5,432 bases of DNA from positions 1 to 5,432 of the forward strand of contig CAYQTL010000145.1 of NCBI GenBank assembly GCA_964420405.1, written 5' to 3'. The DNA is from CAYQTL01 sp964420405 (GTDB lineage: Bacteria; Acidobacteriota; Thermoanaerobaculia; Thermoanaerobaculales; Sulfomarinibacteraceae). Shown piece after piece: positions 1-5,422 of this stretch (position 1 is its first letter; each line of letters opens with the position of its first letter). A program made the translations under genes and the position numbers. Under the pieces are notes generated by a model. The model ran no database searches, had not been told where the DNA came from, and worked only from the letters and a program-made list of their open reading frames with translations.

Positions 1-650
1 CCCAGGGTGGGACCGAGACCGTAGAAGGCTCCGCTGCCCGGGGAGTAGACGAAGGGGTTCAGCTTCTCCACCACGGGCCCGCCGGCGTCGTTCAGAACAG
101 CCGGGTCGGCCTTGACGTCCACGATCTCGCCGATGAACAGGGTGTGGCTTCCGGCCTCTACTGTGTTCGTCACCTTGCACTCCGCGATCAGCGGGAACTC
201 CCGGACGTAGGGCGCGTCCACCAGGTCGCTTCTGACCGGCGTCAGGCCGGTCGCCGCGAACTTGTCCCGAGTGCGGCCTGAGACGCGGCCGACGTACGCG
301 GCGTAACGGGCCAGCTCCGCTGCTCCGATATTGACGGTGAAGGCCTTGCGAGCCATCACGTTGCCGTGGGTGTAGGTGGCCGGGCGCAGACCGATCATGA
401 CGGCCGCGGGGCTCGAGGCGCACACACCGACCCACGACGCGGTCATCATGTTCGCCTGCCCCTCGGCGTCGTAGGAACCGATGACCCACGCCAGGGTGGG
501 GATGATCGCCGCGCGGGCGCCCAGGGATGTCTTCTCGCAGGCCGGGGCCGCGGGTCCCGGCGTCACCTCGTCGGGCTGGGCGGACGCCCAATCGGTCAGG
601 AGCAGGGTCACCGGGACCAGCATCAGGATCCATCGCCACTGGCTTCTCAT
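1..650 (-). CDS. Flavin reductase-like (flavoredoxin-type) FMN-binding protein with signal peptide, 3' end cut by window
   Basis: The 216 visible codons match the flavin reductase-like / flavoredoxin family, which binds FMN in a split beta-barrel and moves electrons between NAD(P)H or other donors and acceptors. Recognisable blocks are VIGSYDAEGQANMMTASWVG (residues 56-75), RPATYTHGNVMARKAFTVNI (89-108), DKFAATGLTPVRSDLVDAPY (129-148), ECKVTNTVE (157-165), HTLFIGEIVDVKAD (169-182) and the C-terminal FYGLG (209-213). Only about the last ten residues should be missing. The first 24 residues look like a Sec signal peptide: R2 and R6, a hydrophobic core at 8-18, and an A22-S23-A24 cleavage site before Q25. 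There is no twin-arginine motif. Family members are normally cytoplasmic, so predicted export is odd. The ATG start is supported by GGAGG five bases upstream. By eye, A/T-ending codons are commoner here than in the cyclase gene. The family assignment is firm; substrate, partner and location are not. Confidence 0.9.
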   Translation of the reverse strand, partial: MRSQWRWILMLVPVTLLLTDWASAQPDEVTPGPAAPACEKTSLGARAAIIPTLAWVIGSYDAEGQANMMTASWVGVCASSPAAVMIGLRPATYTHGNVMARKAFTVNIGAAELARYAAYVGRVSGRTRDKFAATGLTPVRSDLVDAPYVREFPLIAECKVTNTVEAGSHTLFIGEIVDVKADPAVLNDAGGPVVEKLNPFVYSPGSGAFYGLGPTL

Positions 651-655
651 CGCAA

Positions 656-660
656 CCTCC
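656..660 (-). promoter_or_regulatory. Ribosome binding site of the flavin reductase-like gene
   Basis: A perfect GGAGG lies five bases before the ATG at 650-648. It fixes the start of the gene upstream of the signal peptide. No other in-frame ATG apart from codon 10 occurs before the conserved domain. The site therefore argues that the hydrophobic N-terminus is really translated. Confidence 0.8.
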
Positions 661-676
661 AATCGTCTCTGCGATC

Positions 677-691
677 ATGTTCACCGAACAT
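677..691. promoter_or_regulatory. Palindromic operator candidate ATGTTC-N3-GAACAT
   Basis: ATGTTC (677-682) and GAACAT (686-691) form a perfect 6-bp inverted repeat around a 3-base spacer. With one extra base in one arm, the match extends by another CG. It lies 27-41 bases before the flavin reductase-like start, where a repressor or activator would act. The half-sites point the opposite way to the GAAC-N4-GTTC SOS box of Gram-positive LexA. The cognate regulator is unknown and none is encoded in the window. A short RNA hairpin is the alternative reading. Confidence 0.4.
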
Positions 692-865
692 CGGACAGAC
701 GACACCAGATGCGCAGGGGTGCCCGGGCAGGAGACATCCTGTGCGATCGTCGTTCGCCAGAGACTCCGAGGACCTCGACCGGGCCCTCGGTGCACACCCC
801 TCCCCGGATCCCGGTCCAGGAACGCCCCTGGCACGAGATCGCCACACCCGTCGGACCTCGTACTC

Positions 866-892
866 CATGTCCTGTTGATCCCCAGGGACATG
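866..892 (-). repeat. Inverted repeat with arms CATGTCC / GGACATG
   Basis: Arms at 866-872 and 886-892 are perfect over 7 bp. Allowing one bulged base they extend to 9 bp with an 8-base loop. The repeat begins 86 bases after the cyclase stop, which suits a transcript-end hairpin or a protein site, but no T-run follows in the direction of transcription. Function is unknown. Confidence 0.35.
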
Positions 893-906
893 CGCCGAAC
901 GCCTGT

Positions 907-923
907 GCGGCATCGCCTGCCGC
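907..923 (-). repeat. Inverted repeat with arms GCGGCA / TGCCGC
   Basis: A perfect 6-bp stem (907-912 with 918-923) closes a 5-base loop, 55 bases past the cyclase stop. It could end or protect the transcript coming from the cyclase gene. There is no T-run, and stems of this size arise often by chance in DNA this rich in GC. Confidence 0.25.
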
Positions 924-977
924 CGCCCGAGTCGCCGCCCCGGGCGGTTTGGCGAGCACGGACGGGGACGAGGGGCT

Positions 978-2018
978 TCAGCCGGCGTCGTGGTCGCCGT
1001 CGGTGGGAGGGGGCGCGAGGACGATGCGGTCGCGGCCGGTTTCCTTGGCGTCGTAGAGGGCGCGGTCGGCGCGCCGCAGCAGCGCGTCCCAGGTCTCGCC
1101 GGGGGCGAGGCCGGCGACGCCGAAGCTGGCCGTCACCCCTCGCCCGTCCGGCAGGATGACTTCCGCCGCGAGGTCGGCGCGGAGCCGCCCGGCGAGCCGG
1201 GCCGCCTGCTCCGCCGGGGTCGCGGGCAGCACCAGCAGGAACTCCTCGCCGCCCCAGCGGGCCGGCAGGTCCTCGCGGCGGACCTGCCGCCGGAGCACGC
1301 CGGCGACCTGTCGCAGCACCTCGTCGCCGGCGGCGTGGCCCCAGGTGTCGTTGATCGCCTTGAAGCGGTCGAGGTCGAGAAGCACGGCCGACAGGGCACC
1401 GCCGTGACGGCCGATCCGGGCCATCTCCTGCTCGACCAGCTCCGCGACCCGTCGGCGGTTGGGCAGCCCGGTCAGGGAGTCGGTGCGGATCAGCTCGGAG
1501 ATCCTCCGATTGGCGGCCTCGAGCTGGGCGTTCTTCTTGGCGAGCTCCCGCTGCAGGGTCGCCAGCTCGTTGTTGATCCGGGCGAGGTCCTGATAGTCCT
1601 GCAGGTCCTGCGAGCGGCGCCGCTCGAGCTCGACCCGCTCCTTGATCGCCAGCCGGAGCGCGGTCGCCTGCTCGCTGCCCATCACGGTGAGCTGCTCGCA
1701 CAGCTCGGACAGGCCCAGGACAGTCCGCGACACCATCACCGTCAGCCCGTCGTCCCGGCGGATCCCGCCCAGGTGGAGGGTGACGGTCTCGCCGCCAAGC
1801 GGGCCGTTGACCTCCCAGCCGAACGCCTCGCCGTCGGATCGCAGGCTGGCCAGGAAGTCGAGGATCTTGGGCAGGCTCGTGCGGTCGGCCAGCCGCGACA
1901 GGGAGGCGCCGGTCTCGAGAACCGCCGACAGCCCGAGGGTGTCGGCCTCCACCGACCGTACGGCGCCGTCGGGGGCGCAGCGGATCACCGCGCCCTGGCC
2001 GCCAGCGCCGCCGCTCAC
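978..2018 (-). CDS. Diguanylate cyclase: PAS-like domain, coiled coil, GGDEF
   Basis: A 346-residue enzyme predicted to make cyclic di-GMP from two GTP. Residues about 10-115 look like a small alpha/beta sensor of PAS type (seen only as a pattern; no cofactor residue is identifiable). Residues about 118-178 form a charged, heptad-like coiled coil that should set the dimer. The GGDEF domain runs from TDSLTGLPNRRR (179-190) to about 335. It has metal-binding D215 in DLDRFK, the active-site signature GGEEF (256-260) and a product-inhibition I-site R247-x-x-D250 exactly five residues before it. Catalysis and feedback inhibition should therefore be intact. There is no signal peptide or membrane segment, so it is cytoplasmic. 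The GTG start at 2018 overlaps the stop of the cobalamin sensor gene (GTGA), implying translational coupling. A GTG at 1988 is the main alternative start. What the PAS-like part senses is not visible. Confidence 0.95.
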   Translation of the reverse strand: MSGGAGGQGAVIRCAPDGAVRSVEADTLGLSAVLETGASLSRLADRTSLPKILDFLASLRSDGEAFGWEVNGPLGGETVTLHLGGIRRDDGLTVMVSRTVLGLSELCEQLTVMGSEQATALRLAIKERVELERRRSQDLQDYQDLARINNELATLQRELAKKNAQLEAANRRISELIRTDSLTGLPNRRRVAELVEQEMARIGRHGGALSAVLLDLDRFKAINDTWGHAAGDEVLRQVAGVLRRQVRREDLPARWGGEEFLLVLPATPAEQAARLAGRLRADLAAEVILPDGRGVTASFGVAGLAPGETWDALLRRADRALYDAKETGRDRIVLAPPPTDGDHDAG

Positions 2019-3088
2019 GCCGCCACCAGGGAGCTGGCGACCCGCACCGCGTCCCGGGCGTCGACTGCGAAGCCGTCGGCCCCGATATCGCGCCACAGGC
2101 CCGGATGGCTCAGGAAGGCGTTGCCGCCGACGAGGATCCGCAGGCGCCCGTCGCCGCTGCTCTCCCGGGCGCGGGCGACGAGCCGGGCGACCTGGCCCGC
2201 CTGGGAGGGGATCGCGGCCGACACCGCGAGCACGTGCGGCCGGCGCTCGGCGACGGCGTCGAGCACTGCCCGGTCGGGGGCGTTGGCGCCGACGTAGTAG
2301 GTGTCCCAGCCCTCCAGCTCGAAGAAGTCGGCCACCATCCGCAGGCCGATCTCGTGCAGCTCTCCGTGGACGCAGGTGCACACCATGGTGCGCCCGATCC
2401 GCTCGGTGGAGAACACCCGCGGGTACAGCTGGGACATGATCAGCTGGGTGGCGGCGCTGCAAAAGTGCTCCTGGGCCACCGACACGCGGTTCTGCAGCCA
2501 CAGCCGGCCGATCTCCCTCTGGCTGCGCTCGAACACCTCCAGGTAGACGTCGCGGACGTCGGCGCCACCGTCGACGGCGTCGAGGATCAGCCGGCTCGCG
2601 CCGTGCCGGTCCCCCTCGAGGAGGTGGTCGAGGAAGCTGCGGGCGAGCCCGGCCAGGGGCGCGGCGGGGTCGAGATGGCTCTCGAGCGCCGGCGCCGGCT
2701 CGTCGATTCGGCGCAGGGCGGTGGCGGCGAGCCGGCGGACCGCGACGGCGCCGTCGGGCGGGACCCGCGACGCGACCGCCTCGGCCATCAGCGACACGGT
2801 GGTGGCGGCGGCGTCGTCCGGGAAGCCGAGATTGGAGAACAGCGTCCGCAGCCAGCGGCAGTACTCGACGAAGATGGCGTCGTCGCGGAACCTGAGCGAC
2901 TCGGCGAGGTACGGCAGGTGGAAGCCCACGTCGCGCAGCGCCAGCCGCCGGCCCTCGTCGCCGAAACGCTCCCAGGTCGCGGGGTCGAGGGCGTACTGCC
3001 GCGCGACTACATCCTGGGCAATCGACGCCGCGTCCCGCTCGAGCACCCGGAGGGTGTGAGCGACGGGATCCTCCGCCCGGCTCGTCAT
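2015..3088 (-). CDS. Stand-alone cobalamin-binding sensor with CarH/LitR-type photoreceptor motifs
   Basis: A 357-residue soluble protein. Residues about 1-130 are an all-helical domain with HLPYLAESL (57-65) and FVEYCRWLR (73-81), and no recognisable helix-turn-helix. Residues about 140-225 are the helical B12 cap domain, and about 232-357 the Rossmann B12-binding domain with E243-L-H245-E-I-G248 (H245 the expected lower cobalt ligand), S290 and G321-G322. The cap carries W197-x9-E207-H208. W-x9-EH plus E-x-H-x2-G is the signature by which adenosylcobalamin photoreceptors such as CarH and LitR are known. Methionine synthase and corrinoid proteins lack the first motif. The residue after the tryptophan is L198, where Thermus CarH, as I recall, has the His that binds cobalt after illumination. 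The N-terminal domain may be a degenerate globin, as in photocobilins (B12 plus biliverdin). The ATG at 3088 overlaps a short ORF by TGATG, with GAGG only two bases away. A GTG at 3151 would add 21 residues. Light sensing is inferred; B12 binding is well supported. Confidence 0.93.
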   Translation of the reverse strand: MTSRAEDPVAHTLRVLERDAASIAQDVVARQYALDPATWERFGDEGRRLALRDVGFHLPYLAESLRFRDDAIFVEYCRWLRTLFSNLGFPDDAAATTVSLMAEAVASRVPPDGAVAVRRLAATALRRIDEPAPALESHLDPAAPLAGLARSFLDHLLEGDRHGASRLILDAVDGGADVRDVYLEVFERSQREIGRLWLQNRVSVAQEHFCSAATQLIMSQLYPRVFSTERIGRTMVCTCVHGELHEIGLRMVADFFELEGWDTYYVGANAPDRAVLDAVAERRPHVLAVSAAIPSQAGQVARLVARARESSGDGRLRILVGGNAFLSHPGLWRDIGADGFAVDARDAVRVASSLVAA

Positions 3089-3180
3089 CACCTCACGCGA
3101 ACCCGCGGGAGGGCGGCCCGCTTCCCGGCGTGCCCGCGGCGGCGGCCCCACACCGGGAGCGCTCGCCTGCCCGAGGTCAT
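3088..3180 (-). CDS. Possible 30-codon basic leader ORF between ligA and the cobalamin sensor gene
   Basis: The ATG (3180-3178) overlaps the ligA stop as ATGA, and the TGA (3090-3088) overlaps the sensor gene's ATG as TGATG. The frame therefore exactly bridges the 88-base gap. The 30-residue product would have ten Arg/Lys and no acidic residue, and resembles nothing I know. Its ribosome binding site is weak (GGAAAGG runs directly into the ATG). It may be a real small protein, a translational coupler that carries ribosomes from ligA into the sensor gene, or chance, since open frames are common in such GC-rich DNA. The double overlap is what makes it worth listing. Confidence 0.3.
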   Translation of the reverse strand: MTSGRRALPVWGRRRGHAGKRAALPRVRVR

Positions 3181-5207
3181 CCCTTTCCGAGCAGCTCGAG
3201 CAGCTTCTCCTCGTCGATCCGCTCGGTGCCGTGCTCGTCGGCGTCGGCGAGCTTGGCGTCGCCGGGTCCGTCGCCCACCACCAGGTAGTCCGTCTCCGAC
3301 GACACGCTCGTGGTCGGGTTCCCGCCCCGGCGGCGGATGGCGTCGTGGGCCTCGTCCCGGGTCATCGAGTCGAGCGAGCCGGTGATGACGATCGTGAGCC
3401 CCTCCAGGCGGTCGCCCCGGCTCTCCTCGCGGGGGTCGATCCCGCGGTCCTTCAGGCGCGTGACGAGCTCCCGGTTCCGATCGGTGTCGAACCACTGCAC
3501 GACGGCGGAGGCGACCGTCGGGCCGATGCCTCGAATCGACTCGATCTCGTCCTGGCTCGCGTCGGCGAGGCCGTCCAGCGAGCCGAGCTCGAGGGCGAGG
3601 TCCGCCGCCACCGTGCGTCCCACGTGGGGAATCCCCAGGCCGTACACCAGCCGGGCGAGGGTCGCCCGCTCGCCGCCCTCGCGGATCGCGTCGACGAGGT
3701 TGCCGGCGCTCTTCGATCCCATGCGGTCGAGCTGCTCGAGGGCCTCCACGTCGAGGTCGAACAGGTCGGCTGGGTCGTCGACCAGGCCCCGCTCCACGAG
3801 CTGGTCGACGACCTTCTCGCCAAGACCGTCGATGTCGAGGGCCTGCCTTGAGCCGAAGTGCCGGATGCGCTCCTTGCGCTGGGCGGGGCAGGCGACGTTG
3901 GTGCACCGGACGACCGCCTCGCCCTCGGCGCGGCTCACCTCCTCGCCGCAGGCCGGGCAGGTGTCCGGCAGGCGGTACCGCGTCTCGTTGCCGTTGCGGG
4001 CCTGCTTCACGACGCGCACGACGTGGGGGATCACGTCACCCGCCCGCTCCACCACCACGCGGTCGCCGACCCGGATGTCCTTGCGGTCGATCTCGTCCTG
4101 GTTGTGCAGGCTGGCGTGGGTGACCTCGACGCCGCCGATGTGGACCGGCTCCAGGGTCGCCACCGGGGTCAGGGCGCCGGTGCGTCCGACCTGGGCCTCG
4201 ATGTGCGCGATGCGGGTGGTCTCCCGCCGGGGCTCGAACTTCAACGCCAGCGCCCACCGCGGGTTGGCCGCACGTGTCCCGAGCGCGTCGTGGTGCTCGA
4301 GGGTGTCGACCTTGAACACGCAGCCGTCGATCTCGTACGGCAGCTCATCGCGGCGCCCGCGCATCTCTTCGAACCAGTCGACGGCGTCGTCGGCGCTGCC
4401 GAAGCGCCGCGCCTCGGGGTTGGTCTTCAGGCCGAGGTCGCGCATCTTCTCGAGACATCCCCACTGGGACGACGGCCGGGAGCTGGAGGACGGGGCGATC
4501 TCGTAGAAGAAGATCCGCAGCGGGCGCCCGGAGGTGACCTTCGGGTCGAGCTGGCGCAGGCTGCCGGCGGCGGCGTTGCGCGGGTTGGCGAAGGTCTTCC
4601 GGCCGACCTCCTGCTGGCGGCGGTTGAAGCGCTGGAACCCGTCCGTGGTCATGTAGACCTCGCCGCGGACCACCAGGTGCCGTGGCACCGAGGTGCCGTC
4701 CTGCGGCTGCAGCCGCAGCAGTACCTCGCCGATGGTGCGGACGTTGTCCGTGACGTCCTCGCCGGTCTCGCCGTCGCCGCGGGTGGCGGCGGTGACCAGC
4801 TCGCCGTCGTCGTAGACCAGCTCCACGCTGAGGCCGTCGTACTTGGGCTCGGCGACGACCTGCATGCGCTCGAGGCCGAGCTCCTCCAGGCAGCGGTCCC
4901 AGAACCTCCGCAGCTGCTCCTCCTGCTGGGTCGACTGCAGGCTGAGCATCGGCGTCTCGTGCTCGACGGTGCCGAGCTCGTCGCGCGGCGGCGCGCCGAC
5001 CTTGCGCGTCGGGCTGTCGTCAGTGACGAGATCCGGGTGCGCCTCCTCGATCGCCTGGAGCTCGTCCATCAGCGTGTCGTACTCGGCGTCCGAGATCTCC
5101 GGGTCGTCGAGCACGTAGTAGCGGTAGTTGTGGTGCCCGATCCGGTCGCGGAGCTCCTCCGCGCGGGACCTCGCTTCGGACTTCGTCATCTCCTCGACAT
5201 CGGCCAT
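3177..5207 (-). CDS. ligA: NAD+-dependent DNA ligase LigA
   Basis: LigA seals 3'-OH/5'-phosphate nicks during replication and repair, using NAD+ to form a ligase-AMP intermediate. At 676 residues it has the usual full length and all domains. The N-terminal Ia region contains HHNYRYYVLDDPEISDAEYD (25-44). In the adenylation domain the catalytic lysine is K122 in EPKYDG (120-125), followed by TRGDGETGEDVT (142-153) and FANPRNAAAGSLRQLDP (206-222). The OB fold has QVGRTGALTPVA (339-350). The zinc finger uses C417, C420, C435 and C440. Helix-hairpin-helix repeats run about 455-575, and a BRCT domain 597-676. The ATG at 5207 is chosen because GAGGAG lies eight bases upstream and the family start fits. 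The frame stays open upstream to 5375, but that part shows no ligase similarity. This is the first gene of the apparent ligA, B12 sensor, diguanylate cyclase unit. No catalytic residue is missing. Confidence 0.98.
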   Translation of the reverse strand: MADVEEMTKSEARSRAEELRDRIGHHNYRYYVLDDPEISDAEYDTLMDELQAIEEAHPDLVTDDSPTRKVGAPPRDELGTVEHETPMLSLQSTQQEEQLRRFWDRCLEELGLERMQVVAEPKYDGLSVELVYDDGELVTAATRGDGETGEDVTDNVRTIGEVLLRLQPQDGTSVPRHLVVRGEVYMTTDGFQRFNRRQQEVGRKTFANPRNAAAGSLRQLDPKVTSGRPLRIFFYEIAPSSSSRPSSQWGCLEKMRDLGLKTNPEARRFGSADDAVDWFEEMRGRRDELPYEIDGCVFKVDTLEHHDALGTRAANPRWALALKFEPRRETTRIAHIEAQVGRTGALTPVATLEPVHIGGVEVTHASLHNQDEIDRKDIRVGDRVVVERAGDVIPHVVRVVKQARNGNETRYRLPDTCPACGEEVSRAEGEAVVRCTNVACPAQRKERIRHFGSRQALDIDGLGEKVVDQLVERGLVDDPADLFDLDVEALEQLDRMGSKSAGNLVDAIREGGERATLARLVYGLGIPHVGRTVAADLALELGSLDGLADASQDEIESIRGIGPTVASAVVQWFDTDRNRELVTRLKDRGIDPREESRGDRLEGLTIVITGSLDSMTRDEAHDAIRRRGGNPTTSVSSETDYLVVGDGPGDAKLADADEHGTERIDEEKLLELLGKG

Positions 5208-5215
5208 GTCCCGGT

Positions 5216-5221
5216 CTCCTC
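5216..5221 (-). promoter_or_regulatory. Ribosome binding site of ligA
   Basis: GAGGAG lies eight bases before the ATG at 5207. It decides the start against the longer frame beginning at 5375, and against the second in-frame ATG six codons downstream, for which the spacing would be too long. Confidence 0.8.
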
Positions 5222-5267
5222 GCGATCTGCTCGCCCATCTCGGCAGCAGACAGTTGTACCGGCCGCG

Positions 5268-5298
5268 CTTCGGGGCGACCACGGGCGTCGCCCCGAGG
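5268..5298 (-). repeat. Strong hairpin upstream of ligA, arms TCGGGGCGAC / GTCGCCCCGA
   Basis: Arms at 5270-5279 and 5287-5296 are perfectly complementary over 10 bp around a 7-base loop. In RNA they can extend by a wobble pair and a C-G pair to 5268/5298. The stem ends about 60 bases before the ligA start. No T-run follows, so it is not a standard intrinsic terminator. It may be a leader-RNA structure, the end of an upstream transcript, or part of a repeat element. Confidence 0.5.
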
Positions 5299-5302
5299 AC
5301 CG

Positions 5303-5321
5303 CCACGGGACGGCCCCGTGG
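5303..5321 (-). repeat. Hairpin with arms CCACGGG / CCCGTGG
   Basis: A perfect 7-bp stem (5303-5309 with 5315-5321) around a 5-base loop, only seven bases from the larger hairpin at 5268-5298. Function is unknown. It is listed because the inverted repeats here are clustered. Confidence 0.4.
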
Positions 5322-5353
5322 GATCGGTCGGCCTTCTCGGGGCGAGGAGACCC

Positions 5354-5367
5354 GACTCCCGGGAGTC
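5354..5367. repeat. Perfect 14-bp palindrome GACTCCC GGGAGTC
   Basis: The sequence is its own reverse complement over 14 bases with no spacer, so it suits a dimeric DNA-binding protein better than an RNA hairpin. It lies about 150 bases before ligA. No regulator can be assigned. Confidence 0.4.
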
Positions 5368-5405
5368 AGCCGCACCGGCTGCGGCAGGGTCAGAGTGCTC
5401 GGAGC

Positions 5406-5422
5406 GCCGGCTTCCAGCCGGC
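5406..5422. repeat. REP-like hairpin GCCGGCT-TCC-AGCCGGC
   Basis: Arms at 5406-5412 and 5416-5422 are perfect over 7 bp around a 3-base loop. GC-rich hairpins of exactly this kind (GCGCCGGCTTCCAGCCGGC) are typical of dispersed intergenic palindromes, so a REP-type element is a good guess. Only one copy is present in this window, so dispersal cannot be shown here. A factor-dependent terminator for a gene beyond the right edge is the alternative. Confidence 0.4.

Larger units (their letters stand above)
651..977. other. 327-bp intergenic region between diguanylate cyclase and flavin reductase-like genes
   Basis: No credible gene is seen on either strand. The short frames that cross it have no ribosome binding site or recognisable product. 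It holds the downstream gene's ribosome binding site, the 677-691 palindrome and two inverted repeats (866-892 and 907-923) that lie within about 110 bases past the cyclase stop. No T-run follows either repeat, so a classical intrinsic terminator is not visible. No clear -35/-10 pair could be picked. I see no match to the FMN riboswitch core, which would have been plausible before a flavoprotein gene. The length and the independent ribosome binding site suggest that a new transcription unit starts here. Confidence 0.6.

Noticed and set aside
1..650. Flavin reductase-like protein as the reductase that supplies reduced cobalamin to the B12 sensor
   Set aside because: It has its own control region and a predicted export signal, so a cytoplasmic role beside the sensor is not supported.
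677..691. LexA SOS box
   Set aside because: The half-sites are GTTC then GAAC with a 3-base spacer, the reverse of the GAAC-N4-GTTC order.
651..913. Short minus-strand frames in the intergenic region (for example from 913 to 647)
   Set aside because: They run through the downstream ribosome binding site, lack their own, and encode low-complexity Arg-rich products with no recognisable family.
651..977. FMN or cobalamin riboswitch
   Set aside because: I looked for the conserved core sequences on the minus strand and found none.
2015..3088. Calling the B12 protein a CarH transcription factor or a corrinoid methyltransferase subunit
   Set aside because: No MerR helix-turn-helix is present, so it is not a complete CarH. 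The W-x9-EH motif is not expected in corrinoid proteins, and no methyltransferase partner lies nearby.
990..3385. Long plus-strand open frames opposite the cyclase and sensor genes (990-2297 and 2105-3385)
   Set aside because: They are antisense frames of GC-rich genes. Their products are rich in R, G, A and P without domains, and they overlap each other and well-supported genes.
5253..5258. TACAAC as a -10 element for ligA
   Set aside because: There is no matching -35 at the right distance, and the would-be spacer lies in the hairpin at 5268-5298. One weak hexamer is not enough.
5208..5375. Extension of LigA to a start at 5375
   Set aside because: The extra 56 residues have no ligase similarity and lie over strong inverted repeats. 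The ATG at 5207 has a well-spaced ribosome binding site and the family N-terminus.
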